This document shows, piece after piece, positions 26,121 through 35,101 of a stretch of DNA of 64,000 nt (its first letter is position 1; each line of letters begins with the position of its first letter). The stretch comes from Plesiocystis pacifica SIR-1 (GTDB taxonomy: Bacteria; Myxococcota_A; Polyangia; Nannocystales; Nannocystaceae). The position numbers and the translations under genes are program-made. The DNA lies in NCBI RefSeq assembly GCF_000170895.1, contig NZ_ABCS01000048.1, positions 1 through 64,000 of the forward strand, in the 5' to 3' direction. A model generated the notes under the pieces. It ran no database searches. It was given only the letters and a program-made list of their open reading frames with translations, and was not told the DNA's origin.

Positions 26121-27773
26121 TCAACGACGGCGCCGCTGCAAAGCCAGTAAGCCGCACAAGCCCAAGAACACCGCGAGGGCTCCGTGGCCCCGGCGACCCG
26201 AGCCCGCGTCGATCCGGCAGCTCGCGCAGCCCCCCGCCTCGCCCAGGGGCTGGGGCCGGGACTTGGGCCGAGCCAGGGGCTCGGGCGCAGCCCAGTCGTG
26301 GCGCGACAGCGGCTTCGAGCCCAGCTGCTCCTCGGCCGCGTCGGCCACGAAGTCGCTCAGGGGCGCCCCGCGATCGGCGAAGGCGGTGTCGCGCGCCACC
26401 GCGAGCTCGGAGGACTGAGAGAGCTCGGGCCACGGCCCGCCCCAGGAGCCGCGCTGCGGGCTCTCGCACTCGATGGGTCCTTGCCACTCGTGGCGGATGG
26501 CGTAGCGCGCCTGGAAGTTGTTGACGCCCCCGGGCGTGATCTGAGCCCCAGTCTCGGGCTCGTTGTCCGCCCCCCAGCGCTCGCGACCGCCGGTCAGCGC
26601 CGGCGCGGCCTGGAACACCAGGTCCTCGCCGAGGCTGTCGGGGGAGTAGCGCGCGTGCAGCCGGGTGAGCACGAAGTCTCGCCCCACGCTAGCGAGCAGG
26701 TTCGGGTCGACGCCGTCCGCCGTGCGGGCCTCGGCGAACACCTGCGCATAGCTGGGGATCACGTCGGCGCCGAGGGAGGCGAGGTCCTTCGCCTCCAGGG
26801 GCGGCACCGGGCAGGGGTCGCAAGAGCCCGAGCCCCACGCGTACTCCGTGACCACGGCGTTTGGGTTGGCCGCCAGGGTGTGGTCGAAGAGCGAGGCGTA
26901 AAAGGCCCCGAAGCGCTCCCGGGTCCCGTCGACGACGTCGAGGTTGGTGGGGATGGCGACGTTGTCGTAGTTGGCGACCTCGTAGCGCACCTCCCGGGAC
27001 AGGATGTGGACGACCAGATCCTGGTGGCCGCTCGAGTTGATCATCCCCAGGCGCACGGGCAGGGAGAAGGTCTCGCTGTCGTAGTGCACGCGCAGCGGCG
27101 AGAGCTTGGCCCGGCCGTCGACGAACTTGACCTCGTCGACGTTGACCTTGGCGACGAAGAACTTCTGCCCCTGAGCCACGTAGGGGCGCAGCAGCGCCGC
27201 GGCGCCCTGGGGCAGCTGGTAGTCGTTTTGGCGCAGCCAGGCCTCGAGGCCCGTGGAGTGCTTGGCCGACAAGATCGCGATCTCGTACTCGCCGACGTCG
27301 AACTGCGCCTCGATCGTCACGCCGTGGCGCCGGCTGCTGCCCGCCAGCGAGATCCCGCCGGCGTCTCGGTTCGCGGTCGGAGACAGCTCCACGACGGCCG
27401 TGAAGTCCCGACCCGACTGCCCGCAAGGATCTTGCTCCCAGTACTCGACCAGGCGCGGCGCGGCGAGGCGGTCGATGCCCTCGAAGATGTCGTCCGGCAG
27501 GGTCTTGACGTCGCCCTCGCGCAGCACCGTGGGCACGGGGACGACCATGGCGAAGTCCTCCGGCGGCCCCTGATAGCTGTTTTGCATCGAGAGCACGGTC
27601 CGCTGCCCGTCGCGCATGAGCACGACCATGGTCGCGTCGTTGGTCAGCCCCTCGCCGCTGCCCGCGACGTAGAAGCCGCAAAAGGCGCGAGCGGCCAGTG
27701 GTGCGCTCAGGGTGAGGGCGGCCGCGAGCGCGGGGACGAGCGCGCGGCGAAGACGAAGGGCGCGGGGGGGCAT
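26121..27773 (-). CDS. DUF2330 protein with MYXO-CTERM-like tail
   Basis: A 550-aa exported protein. ATG at 27773 starts a clear signal peptide (MPPRALRLRRALVPALAAAL...ARAFCGFYV). The frame extends to 28073 but through low-quality sequence. The family-defining DUF2330 region covers about 30-380 (FCGFYVAG, NDATMVVLMRDG, FAMVVPVP, GEYEIAILSAKHSTGLEAWL). Inside the family's variable loop is RDFTAVVELSPTANRDAGG, also found in the protein at 38153-41443. The C-terminus (GGCASCRIDAG, hydrophobic segment, QRRRR) is MYXO-CTERM-like. Function of DUF2330 proteins is unknown. Confidence 0.87.
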   Translation of the reverse strand: MPPRALRLRRALVPALAAALTLSAPLAARAFCGFYVAGSGEGLTNDATMVVLMRDGQRTVLSMQNSYQGPPEDFAMVVPVPTVLREGDVKTLPDDIFEGIDRLAAPRLVEYWEQDPCGQSGRDFTAVVELSPTANRDAGGISLAGSSRRHGVTIEAQFDVGEYEIAILSAKHSTGLEAWLRQNDYQLPQGAAALLRPYVAQGQKFFVAKVNVDEVKFVDGRAKLSPLRVHYDSETFSLPVRLGMINSSGHQDLVVHILSREVRYEVANYDNVAIPTNLDVVDGTRERFGAFYASLFDHTLAANPNAVVTEYAWGSGSCDPCPVPPLEAKDLASLGADVIPSYAQVFAEARTADGVDPNLLASVGRDFVLTRLHARYSPDSLGEDLVFQAAPALTGGRERWGADNEPETGAQITPGGVNNFQARYAIRHEWQGPIECESPQRGSWGGPWPELSQSSELAVARDTAFADRGAPLSDFVADAAEEQLGSKPLSRHDWAAPEPLARPKSRPQPLGEAGGCASCRIDAGSGRRGHGALAVFLGLCGLLALQRRRR

Positions 27774-27829
27774 GCTGGGCACTCTACGTCCGAGCCCAGC
27801 TTCGCTAACAGGCCCCGCCGGCCATGGCC

Positions 27830-28171
27830 TCAGACGCTGTCGCCACCGATGTACTGGGCGTCGCCGAAGCCGAGGATCGGGATGAAGATCGGGCCGAGGA
27901 AGACCAGGCCCAGGCCAAAGCCGGTGCCCTTGCCAAAGCGCTTGGCGATGTCGATCCACACGACCAGGAGGACGATGAAGTTGACGATCGGCACGAACAT
28001 CAAGATGAACCACCACACCGGGCGGCCCGCGACGTTGAGCAGCACGATCATGTTGTAGATCGGCACGATGCACGCCCAGCCGGGCTCGCCCGCCTTGGCG
28101 AAGACCTTCCAGAGGCCCGCGAGGGCGACGATCATGACGATGAGGGGGATGACCTGAGCGATGTTCTCCAT
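27830..28171 (-). CDS. DUF5684 small membrane protein
   Basis: A 113-aa protein from ATG 28171 with three hydrophobic segments (VIPLIVMIVALAGLWKVFA; the IVPIYNMIVLLNVAG region; WWFILMFVPIVNFIVLLVVW). The GEPGWACIVPIYNMI and AKRFGKGTGFGLGLVFLG motifs are typical of DUF5684. Function unknown. Divergent from the response regulator gene with a 61-bp gap. Confidence 0.8.
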   Translation of the reverse strand: MENIAQVIPLIVMIVALAGLWKVFAKAGEPGWACIVPIYNMIVLLNVAGRPVWWFILMFVPIVNFIVLLVVWIDIAKRFGKGTGFGLGLVFLGPIFIPILGFGDAQYIGGDSV

Positions 28172-28232
28172 GACGCCGACACTATAGGAGCAAAGGCCCC
28201 CGCGCCGCAGCGCGCCATGTAGACTCACAGCC

Positions 28233-28964
28233 ATGTCCACGTCCACGGACGCGGTCATCGGCGTGCTGCTCGTCGACGCCGACCCGCACCACGCCGAGCT
28301 CTTGCGCAGCTACCTCGGCGCGCGCGGCTGTCACCTGGACTGCGCCGACTCCCTCGACGGCGCGCTCCAGCTCGTCCACTCCCGAGAGGGCTCTGGCGAA
28401 TTCGAGATGGTCGTCCTCGACCTGGCGCTCCCCGACGGCGACGGCCTCGAGCTGTGCCGTCGGCTCCGCGCCCGCTCGTCCGTGCCGATCATCGCCACCC
28501 GAGCCCAGGCCGATCCCTGGCATTCCGTCGCCGCCCTCGAGGCCGGAGCCGACGACTTCGTGGCCAAGCCCGTGCCCCCGGCCGAGCTGCTCGCCCGCAT
28601 TCGGGCCCGCATCCGCCGACGCCGGGGGCAGCTCGGCGCCAACGAGGGCCGGGTCGAGATCGGCGGGTTGCGCCTGCACCGAGCCCGGGCCGAGGTGTTC
28701 GTGGGCGAAGCGCCCGCGCGCCTGACCGCCGCCGAGTTCCACGTGCTGTGGTCCCTGGCCGTGCGCGCCGGGGCGGCCGTGCACCGCGAGGAGCTCGCCC
28801 TGGGCGTGGACATCTCCCCGCGCTCCGTCGACGTCCACGTCTCGCGCATCCGCACCAAGCTCGGCGAGGCGGCGGCCGCAGGCGCGGCCTCGGCCCCGCC
28901 CCCCTCGATCCGCTCGATCCGCGGCTTCGGCTACGCGCTCTCGGCCGAGTCTGAAGAGGCCTGA
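28233..28964 (+). CDS. OmpR/PhoB-family response regulator
   Basis: A 243-aa two-component regulator. Receiver domain with acidic pocket D15/D17, phospho-acceptor D63 (VVLDLALPDGDG), T89 and K112 (FVAKPV). C-terminal winged-helix DNA-binding domain (LTAAEFHVLW, then SPRSVDVHVSRIRTKL, then IRGFGYAL). No histidine kinase is adjacent, so it is an orphan in this window. The stop is directly followed by three R2 repeat units. Confidence 0.93.
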   Translation: MSTSTDAVIGVLLVDADPHHAELLRSYLGARGCHLDCADSLDGALQLVHSREGSGEFEMVVLDLALPDGDGLELCRRLRARSSVPIIATRAQADPWHSVAALEAGADDFVAKPVPPAELLARIRARIRRRRGQLGANEGRVEIGGLRLHRARAEVFVGEAPARLTAAEFHVLWSLAVRAGAAVHREELALGVDISPRSVDVHVSRIRTKLGEAAAAGAASAPPPSIRSIRGFGYALSAESEEA

Positions 28965-29219
28965 CTGAGTCGTGGACGTGGGGCAGGGAGGGCGTGGCGT
29001 CGTCCGCGACGGCTAAAATAGAAAGGGACTGTGAATTCATTCACAGTCCCTGAGTCGTGGACGTGGGGCAGGGAGGGCGTGGCGTCGTCCACGACGGCTA
29101 AAATAGAAAGGGACTGTGAATTCATTCACAGTCCCTGAGTCGCGGACGTGGGGCAGGGAGGGCGTGGCGTCGTCCGCGACGGCCAAAGTGGACAGGACTG
29201 TGAAAACTTCACAGTCCCT
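28965..29219. repeat. Tandem array of three R2 palindromic units
   Basis: Three head-to-tail units of 85, 85 and 83 bp (starts 28965, 29050, 29135) fill the whole gap between two convergent stop codons. Each unit has stem 1 (gtcgtggacg ... cgtccacgac), a ggcYaaa spacer and stem 2 (agggactgtgaa ... ttcacagtccct in units 1 and 2). Stem 1 of unit 2 pairs t-a where unit 3 pairs c-g, and unit 1 has the G-U intermediate. This covariation supports selection for RNA or cruciform structure. Confidence 0.9.
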
Positions 29220-29222
29220 GAA

Positions 29223-30548
29223 TCAGGACTCGGAGCTGCGGACGTAGCGAGCCGCCCGCTTGCGCGCGCTGGCCTTCACGTCGAGGTGATCGAGCAAGCT
29301 CGCGGGCAAGCCTGCGGCCTCGAGCTCCTCCGCCCTCAGGTCGACGAGGCGCTTGCCCGCGGCCCGCTGCGTGGCGACCAGCGCCCCGATCTGCCGGTAG
29401 GCCTGGCGAAAGGCCGTGCCGCCGGCGACCAGCGCCTCGGTCAGGTCGGTCGCGATGGCGTCGCCGCGCTCGAGGGCGGTCACGCAGCGCTCGGGCATGA
29501 GCTCGAGGTTGCGAATGCCCAGGGCGATCATCTCGAGGCAGGCCACGGTCCCGTCGACGCAGGCGAACAGCACCTGCTTGTCCTGCTGAAGATCGCGGTG
29601 GTAGCCCGTGCCGAGGCCCTGGAAGGTGGTCATCAGGGCGACCAGCTCGCCCTGGCGCAGCGCCGCCTGCCCGCGCACGAGCTCGAACAGGTCGGGGTTG
29701 CGCTTGTGCGGCATCATCGACGAGCCGCAGGCCACGGCGCCGCTGAGCGTCACCAGGCCGTCGGAGCTCAGCTCGACGACGTCGGCACAGAAGCGGGCGA
29801 GGTGCTGGCTGATGCGCGCGCAGGCGAAGGCCAGGGTCAGGCCGTGGTCCCGGGAGCCGACGGCGTCCATGGGGTTGCGCGGCGGGCTCGAAAAGCGCAG
29901 CTCGCGGGCCGGGACCCAGGGATCGATGGGCAAGGTGTTGCCGCCGATCGCCCCCGCGCCCAGGGGCGAATCCGCGATCTCGTCCTCGACCACCGCGAGC
30001 AAGCGGCGGTCCCGCGCCAGCGGCTCGCCCAGGGCCGCGCCGATCCACAAGCGCGCGAGCACCGGGATCGCCACCTGGCGGTGGGTATAGGCCGGCATGG
30101 GCGTGTCTCCCTGGGCCTCGTTCCACGCCTCGATCGCCGCCTCGAGGCCCTCGAGCCCGGCGAGCAGGCGATTGACCGCGGAGCGCACCCACAGCTTGAG
30201 GTCGGTGGCGACCTGGTCATTGCGGCTCCGGCCGGTGTGCAGCTTGTCCGCGACCTCGCCCACGGTCGCGCGCAGCCACACCTCCACGGCCATGTGCACG
30301 TCTTCTTCGAGGGGCAGCTCGACCTCCCCGCGGGCGACCTTGCCGGGCAAGCTGCGCAGCGCCGCCTGGAGCGTGTCGCCTTCCTCACGCGTGACCAGGC
30401 CGCCCGCGACCAGGCCCTCGACGTGCGCGACGCTCCCGGCCACGTCGACCTCGAGCAGGCGGCGGTCGACGGGGAGAGAGGTCTGCCACTCGAGGAATTT
30501 TGGGTCGAGGGCGCCTCCGGTGGCGTCTGTGCGGGCGATGGAGCTCAT
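29223..30548 (-). CDS. argH: Argininosuccinate lyase
   Basis: A 441-aa enzyme that splits argininosuccinate to arginine and fumarate in arginine synthesis. ATG 30548 starts MSSIARTDA. The open frame to 30947 adds unlikely sequence. Family motifs: EDVHMAVE, TGRSRNDQVATD, THRQVAIPV (usually THLQxAQP) and the signature loop GSSMMPHKRNPD (commonly GSSxMPxKxNPD), which holds the catalytic Ser. No other arg gene is nearby. It ends 3 bp from the R2 array. Confidence 0.92.
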   Translation of the reverse strand: MSSIARTDATGGALDPKFLEWQTSLPVDRRLLEVDVAGSVAHVEGLVAGGLVTREEGDTLQAALRSLPGKVARGEVELPLEEDVHMAVEVWLRATVGEVADKLHTGRSRNDQVATDLKLWVRSAVNRLLAGLEGLEAAIEAWNEAQGDTPMPAYTHRQVAIPVLARLWIGAALGEPLARDRRLLAVVEDEIADSPLGAGAIGGNTLPIDPWVPARELRFSSPPRNPMDAVGSRDHGLTLAFACARISQHLARFCADVVELSSDGLVTLSGAVACGSSMMPHKRNPDLFELVRGQAALRQGELVALMTTFQGLGTGYHRDLQQDKQVLFACVDGTVACLEMIALGIRNLELMPERCVTALERGDAIATDLTEALVAGGTAFRQAYRQIGALVATQRAAGKRLVDLRAEELEAAGLPASLLDHLDVKASARKRAARYVRSSES

Positions 30549-30849
30549 GGCCGCGGACGCTATCAGGCCACGCCCCGGCCTTCCAGGCCCACCAAGGACG
30601 TGAGATTGACAACACGGCGACGAGTGGGACGACCGAAAACGCTCATGCTCCCACCACCTGTATTGATTGCATCCCCCGAGATTTAGTTGGGAACGGAACT
30701 CGGAGTCGGCGACCCACCGGCTGGCACACGGAGAAACCGCTACCCGTGGCGAATACGTGATTGCCGCCGTTTCACTCGGTCCCATGCGCGATTCCGTCGC
30801 TATTACGCGTGTGTTCAATGCTGAATCCAAAAAGATCGAGTGGCGGTGA
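30549..30849. other. Divergent intergenic region upstream of isonitrile cluster
   Basis: A 301-bp gap between argH and the dioxygenase-P450 gene, somewhat AT-richer than the genes. It should hold promoters for both directions. No recognised operator, riboswitch or hairpin could be named with confidence. Confidence 0.4.
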
Positions 30850-33030
30850 ATGAACATCGTGTCTGTCGAGACTCCCGGGCCAATGACTGCACCCCTCATC
30901 CACGCTCTATCCGCATTCTCGAGCCCCTCCGCCCCGGCCAAACTCACCGGCCTGAAGCTTCAAAAGCAGGAACCCTTCGGCCTGCTCGTTGAGAGTGAGA
31001 CGCCTCGCAGCGTCGCGGAGCTGCCGACCATGCTGATTCACGAGTGGATGCGCGAGCACCGTCTCCTCATCCTGCGCGGATTCGAGCCGCTCGTGGACGA
31101 CGCATTCCCGACCTGGTGCACCGGCATGGGCGAGCTGCTCGATTGGGAGTTCGGCACGGTCAACACCCTCGAGGTCAACCCCAAGAAGAAGAACTACCTC
31201 TACACCGAGGGCCCGGTGCCCGTGCACTGGGACGGCGCCTTCCTGCACACGCCGCCGCACTACATCGTGTTCCAGTGCGACGAGGCCGGGCCGGGCTGCG
31301 GCGGCGAGACCACCTTCGTCAACACCGTCGAGCTGATGAAGGGGATCTCCGAGGAGGAGCTCGCGGCCTGGGACGAATACACGGTCACCTACCTGACCAA
31401 GAAGGTCGTCCACTACGGCGGCGACTTCATGGCCTCGATCATCGGCGAGCACCCGGTCACCAAGGAGCGGACCCTGCGCTACGCCGAGCCCGTCGAGCTG
31501 CTCAACCCGGTCAAGGTGTTCATCCACGGCATGCCCGTCGACGAGCACTCGGGCTTCATCGAGACCATGAAAGAGCGCCTCTACGACCCCAGCGTGCTCT
31601 ACGCGCACCGCTGGGTCGAGGGAGACATCGTGCTCGCCGACAACCACGCCCTGCTCCACGGCCGCTACGCCCTCAACAACTCCAACCGTCGCATCCGCCG
31701 GGTCAACGTGATGACCGCGGACTTCGACGAGCAGGGCCGGTGGATCCCGCCCGAGGGCGCGGCCTCGATCCAGGGCGTCAAGGCGCCGTCGCTGCACTCC
31801 AAGATCGTCAAGCACGGCCAGGGCCTGCTCGACTTCAAGCGCGGCGCCGACGTGTCGGGCTTCCCCCAGGACTTCAGCGACTACATCCGCAGCCACGGCG
31901 AGACCTACCACTGGCCCGCGGGCGGCTTCCACGTGGTCACCCGGGCCGCCGACGCCCGCCAGATCCTGCGCAGCAAGCACTTCACGGCCAACCGCGCGAC
32001 CTTCTTCGTGGCCAAGATGCCCAACGTCGACCTCGACCTGATCGGCGACTTCTTCGGCGTGGTCTCGCGGATGATGGTCATGAGCGACGCCAAGGTCCAC
32101 GGCATGCGCCGCAAGAGCGCGCTGTTCGGCATCACCCCCGAGCTCATCGACTCCTTCACCCCGCGCATCGCCCAGACCGTCGACGCCCTCCTCGACCCCC
32201 TCGAGCGCGACGGCAGCATGGAGTTCGTGACCGCCCTCGCCCGGGTGCTGCCGAGCACGGTGCTCGCCGACATGTTCATGATCCCCGAGGCCGACCGCGA
32301 GTTCTTCCGCAAGTGCGCGAACACGATGACCGGCTTCTTCGGCGGCTCCGTCGAGTACACCAACGAGGTCGCCGTGGAGTGCAACGAGGCGACCATCGCG
32401 ATCCGCGAGTACTTCCGCGGCCTGCTCGAGGACCGGCGCCGCAACCCCCAAAACGACTTCATGACGGGGATGCTCGAGGCCCAGCAAAAGTACAACCTGC
32501 GCGACGACGAGGTCATCTCGCAGGCGGCGATGATGCTGGTCGCCGGCCAGGTCACGAGCACCGACCAGATCTGCAACAACCTGTTCCTGATGCTCGACAC
32601 CCCCGGGGTCTACGCGCGCCTGGTCGCCGACCCCGAGCGGATCCCCGGGGCCCAAGAGGAGTTCAAGCGCTGGGATCCGGCGGTCAACTTCCTGTTCCGC
32701 GTGGCCAAGGAGCGGCAGATCATCAACGGCCAGCGCATCGACGCCGGCGACACGGTGTTCATGTCGGCCCACGTGCTCAACCGCGACCCGGACGAGGTCG
32801 AGGACCCCGACGTGATCCGCATCGACCGCGAGGGCGTCAAGCACTTCGCCTACGGCTTCGGCCCGCACTACTGCATCGGCGCGCGCCTGGGCCGGGTGCA
32901 GATGGACCTGCTGTTCCGGGCCATGGTCCGGCGCTTCCCCAAGCTGCGCTTCACCCCGGGCACGACCCCCGTGCGCGACCACTACTCCCTGGCCTTCTCG
33001 GGCTTCACCTCCATCGAGCTCAGCCGCTGA
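30850..33030 (+). CDS. Fusion of TauD/PvcB-type dioxygenase and cytochrome P450
   Basis: A single 726-aa chain with two oxidative domains. Residues about 30-310 are a TauD/TfdA-family Fe(II)/2-oxoglutarate dioxygenase: iron ligands H126 and D128 (VHWDGAF) and H270 (NHALLHGR), with Arg residues at 280-284 for 2-oxoglutarate. Residues about 340-726 are a cytochrome P450: I-helix-like LVAGQVTSTDQ, ExxR at E604-R607, heme loop FGFGPHYCIG with C675. In known isonitrile clusters the partner of the isocyanide synthase is a free TauD-type enzyme (PvcB/IsnB). Here it is joined to a P450. First gene of a five-gene operon. The next start is 34 bp on. Confidence 0.9.
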   Translation: MNIVSVETPGPMTAPLIHALSAFSSPSAPAKLTGLKLQKQEPFGLLVESETPRSVAELPTMLIHEWMREHRLLILRGFEPLVDDAFPTWCTGMGELLDWEFGTVNTLEVNPKKKNYLYTEGPVPVHWDGAFLHTPPHYIVFQCDEAGPGCGGETTFVNTVELMKGISEEELAAWDEYTVTYLTKKVVHYGGDFMASIIGEHPVTKERTLRYAEPVELLNPVKVFIHGMPVDEHSGFIETMKERLYDPSVLYAHRWVEGDIVLADNHALLHGRYALNNSNRRIRRVNVMTADFDEQGRWIPPEGAASIQGVKAPSLHSKIVKHGQGLLDFKRGADVSGFPQDFSDYIRSHGETYHWPAGGFHVVTRAADARQILRSKHFTANRATFFVAKMPNVDLDLIGDFFGVVSRMMVMSDAKVHGMRRKSALFGITPELIDSFTPRIAQTVDALLDPLERDGSMEFVTALARVLPSTVLADMFMIPEADREFFRKCANTMTGFFGGSVEYTNEVAVECNEATIAIREYFRGLLEDRRRNPQNDFMTGMLEAQQKYNLRDDEVISQAAMMLVAGQVTSTDQICNNLFLMLDTPGVYARLVADPERIPGAQEEFKRWDPAVNFLFRVAKERQIINGQRIDAGDTVFMSAHVLNRDPDEVEDPDVIRIDREGVKHFAYGFGPHYCIGARLGRVQMDLLFRAMVRRFPKLRFTPGTTPVRDHYSLAFSGFTSIELSR

Positions 33031-33064
33031 GCCGACCTGCCGACCACGGATCGAAAGGACGAAC

Positions 33065-35101
33065 ATGGACGTCGACATCATCCCAGCAGGCGAGGCCCGA
33101 CAGGCTCCCCCCGCGCACAGCGAGTGGACCGAGCTGAGCGAGATCAGCGAGCTGAGTGAGCTGAGCGAGCGCGCCGAGCTGCTCGAGCTGAGCGAGCTGA
33201 TCATGGCCGAGGGGCGCAGGCGCTTCCTGCCCTCCGGCGAGGTGCTCTGGTACCAATCCGACGAGGCCCACGAGCTCGCGTGGATCGCCGCGGGCACCCT
33301 CGAGGTGCAGATCAACGGGCGCCGCGTCAACGCCGTGGGCCCCAGCGAGCTCATCGGCGAGGTCTCGGTGTTCGGCGCGCTGCAGACCCGCTCGGCCACG
33401 CTCCGGGCCCTCGGCGACGTCGAGGTGTGGATCATCTCCCGCACCCAGCTGAGCTCGCTGCGCGCCAAGAACCCCGAGATCTACGACTGCATCCTCGACG
33501 AGGCCCTGCGCGCCCTCGTGGGCCGGGTCCGCGGGGTCAGCCTGCGCCTGGCTCGGCTGGGCGAGGGCACCGAGCCCCGCGCCCAGGACGAGCCGGTCAA
33601 CATCTTCCGCGAGGGCGGGGGCTTCCCCGGGGAGCACCACGCCAAGCAGATCGCCCTGCGGACCATGCCGGTGCTCGAGGAGCTCGACGCGGCGTTGATC
33701 GAGCGCCTCGCCGAGCGCTTCGGCTCCCACGTGTTCGACGACGGCGAGGTCATCTTCCGCCAGGGCGAGCGCTCCCACGGCATCTTCTTGCTGGCCAACG
33801 GCCGCGTGCGCGCGGCCCTCGACATCGGCACGGAGGCGGCCATGCCCGTCGCGCCGATCCAGCGCGGGCGCCCCTTCGGGCTGCCCGCGACCTTGCTCGA
33901 GCTCGAGCGCCCCGAGACCGTGGTCGCCGACGGCCCCTGCTGGCTGCTGCACCTGAGCCCGGAGGCCCACGAGGGCCTCGGCGGCGAGATCGGCCGGGCG
34001 TGGCGGGAGGCCCTGCTGGCCGCGGCCCGGGCGGAGCTCGAGGACCGCAACCGCAACCAGATCGAGCTCGAGCAGCGCCGGGCGGCCAAGCTGGCCAAGG
34101 CCCCAGGGCGCGCCGGGGTGCGGCGCCCGACCTTCCAGGTCTTGACCAGCGACGAGCGCGAGTCCGTGCGCGAGACCGTCGACGCGATCATGGACAAGCT
34201 CGCGCCGCACCGACGCCTGCTGCCCGACGCGGGCGCCTGCGCCCTGCACCACTGCGACGAGTGCTTCGGCCTGCACCGCGCCAAGCTCGAGCGCTGCGTG
34301 GTCGAGGGCCGGCCCGTGCACATGATCCTGCCCGCCTACCCGGCCAAGTCGCCCAACGCGGTGACCAAGGTCCTCGGCGAGCTGCCCGACATGGCCGAGG
34401 AGCAGTCGCTGCTCTACCTCCAGCGGGTCTGCGACGACGTCGCCTCGGTCTACGAGGGCGGGGCGCAGATCACCCTGTGCTCGGACGGGCGGGTGTTCTC
34501 CGACCTCGTCCTGGTCACCGACGAGCAGGTCACGGCCTACGGCGTCGAGATCGAGGCGATGATCGAGCGCCTGCGCCTGCGCTCCATCGACGTGTTCGCG
34601 ATCGAGGAATTGTTCGAAGTCAGCAGCTACGACGGCATGCGCGACCACCTCGCGGTCCACTACGGCGAAGCCATCGAGGCCCTGCGCGACCGCAGCCGCA
34701 TGCACCCGCACATGCGCTCGATGTACAACGGCATCCACCGCTTCCTGTTCGAGGACACGGTCAAGGTCGAGACGGGCAAGAGCCGCTCGAAGATCCGTAA
34801 GGAGTGCTCGACCCGGGCCTACGGCGTGATCCAGCGCAGCAACGCCTTCAGCCGGCTGATCGCCGAGTGCTTCCCGGACGCGCTGCGCCTGTCGATCCAC
34901 CCCCAGCCCCCGCACTCGGCCAAGATCGGCATCCTGCTCGGGACGGCCACGGACGCGTGGATCACTCCCTGGCACGGCGTCGCCGTCCTCGACCGCGACG
35001 GCTACCACCTGATGAAGCGCAGCGAGGCCGAGGCCATGGGCGCCGTCATGGTCGAGCGCCGCGGCCGGCCCAGCCACTACGAGGTGCGCGATGCAGGCTG
35101 A
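33065..35101 (+). CDS. Isocyanide synthase (PvcA/Dit1 family) with two N-terminal cyclic-nucleotide-binding-like domains
   Basis: A 678-aa fusion. Residues 20-46 hold a short ELSEL-type repeat. Domain 1 (about 47-150) is cNMP-binding-like, with a phosphate-binding cassette of canonical pattern (G98-E99 ... R109-S-A-T). Domain 2 (about 205-320) has the same fold signals (FDDGEVIFRQGE, GIFLLANGRV) but lost the GE and Arg. Residues about 365-678 are the DIT1_PvcA domain (ILPAYPAKSPN, LGELPDMAEEQSLLYL, CSDGRVFSDL, RLSIHPQPPHSAKIG, TPWHGVAVL), which turns an amino-acid amine into an isonitrile using ribulose-5-phosphate in studied members. A ribosome site (aaagga) precedes ATG 33065. The end overlaps the next gene by 11 bp. 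Confidence 0.88.
   Translation: MDVDIIPAGEARQAPPAHSEWTELSEISELSELSERAELLELSELIMAEGRRRFLPSGEVLWYQSDEAHELAWIAAGTLEVQINGRRVNAVGPSELIGEVSVFGALQTRSATLRALGDVEVWIISRTQLSSLRAKNPEIYDCILDEALRALVGRVRGVSLRLARLGEGTEPRAQDEPVNIFREGGGFPGEHHAKQIALRTMPVLEELDAALIERLAERFGSHVFDDGEVIFRQGERSHGIFLLANGRVRAALDIGTEAAMPVAPIQRGRPFGLPATLLELERPETVVADGPCWLLHLSPEAHEGLGGEIGRAWREALLAAARAELEDRNRNQIELEQRRAAKLAKAPGRAGVRRPTFQVLTSDERESVRETVDAIMDKLAPHRRLLPDAGACALHHCDECFGLHRAKLERCVVEGRPVHMILPAYPAKSPNAVTKVLGELPDMAEEQSLLYLQRVCDDVASVYEGGAQITLCSDGRVFSDLVLVTDEQVTAYGVEIEAMIERLRLRSIDVFAIEELFEVSSYDGMRDHLAVHYGEAIEALRDRSRMHPHMRSMYNGIHRFLFEDTVKVETGKSRSKIRKECSTRAYGVIQRSNAFSRLIAECFPDALRLSIHPQPPHSAKIGILLGTATDAWITPWHGVAVLDRDGYHLMKRSEAEAMGAVMVERRGRPSHYEVRDAG

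Noticed and set aside
28931-29125. Conserved antisense small frames in R2 units (MNSQSLSILAV...DDATPSLPHVHDS)
   Set aside because: The same peptide appears wherever R2 occurs, because the DNA repeat is conserved. The frames end at differing places and cover palindromes, so they are repeat by-products rather than genes.
28965-29219. R2 array as a CRISPR
   Set aside because: The whole 85-bp unit is repeated with no variable spacers, and no cas genes are near.
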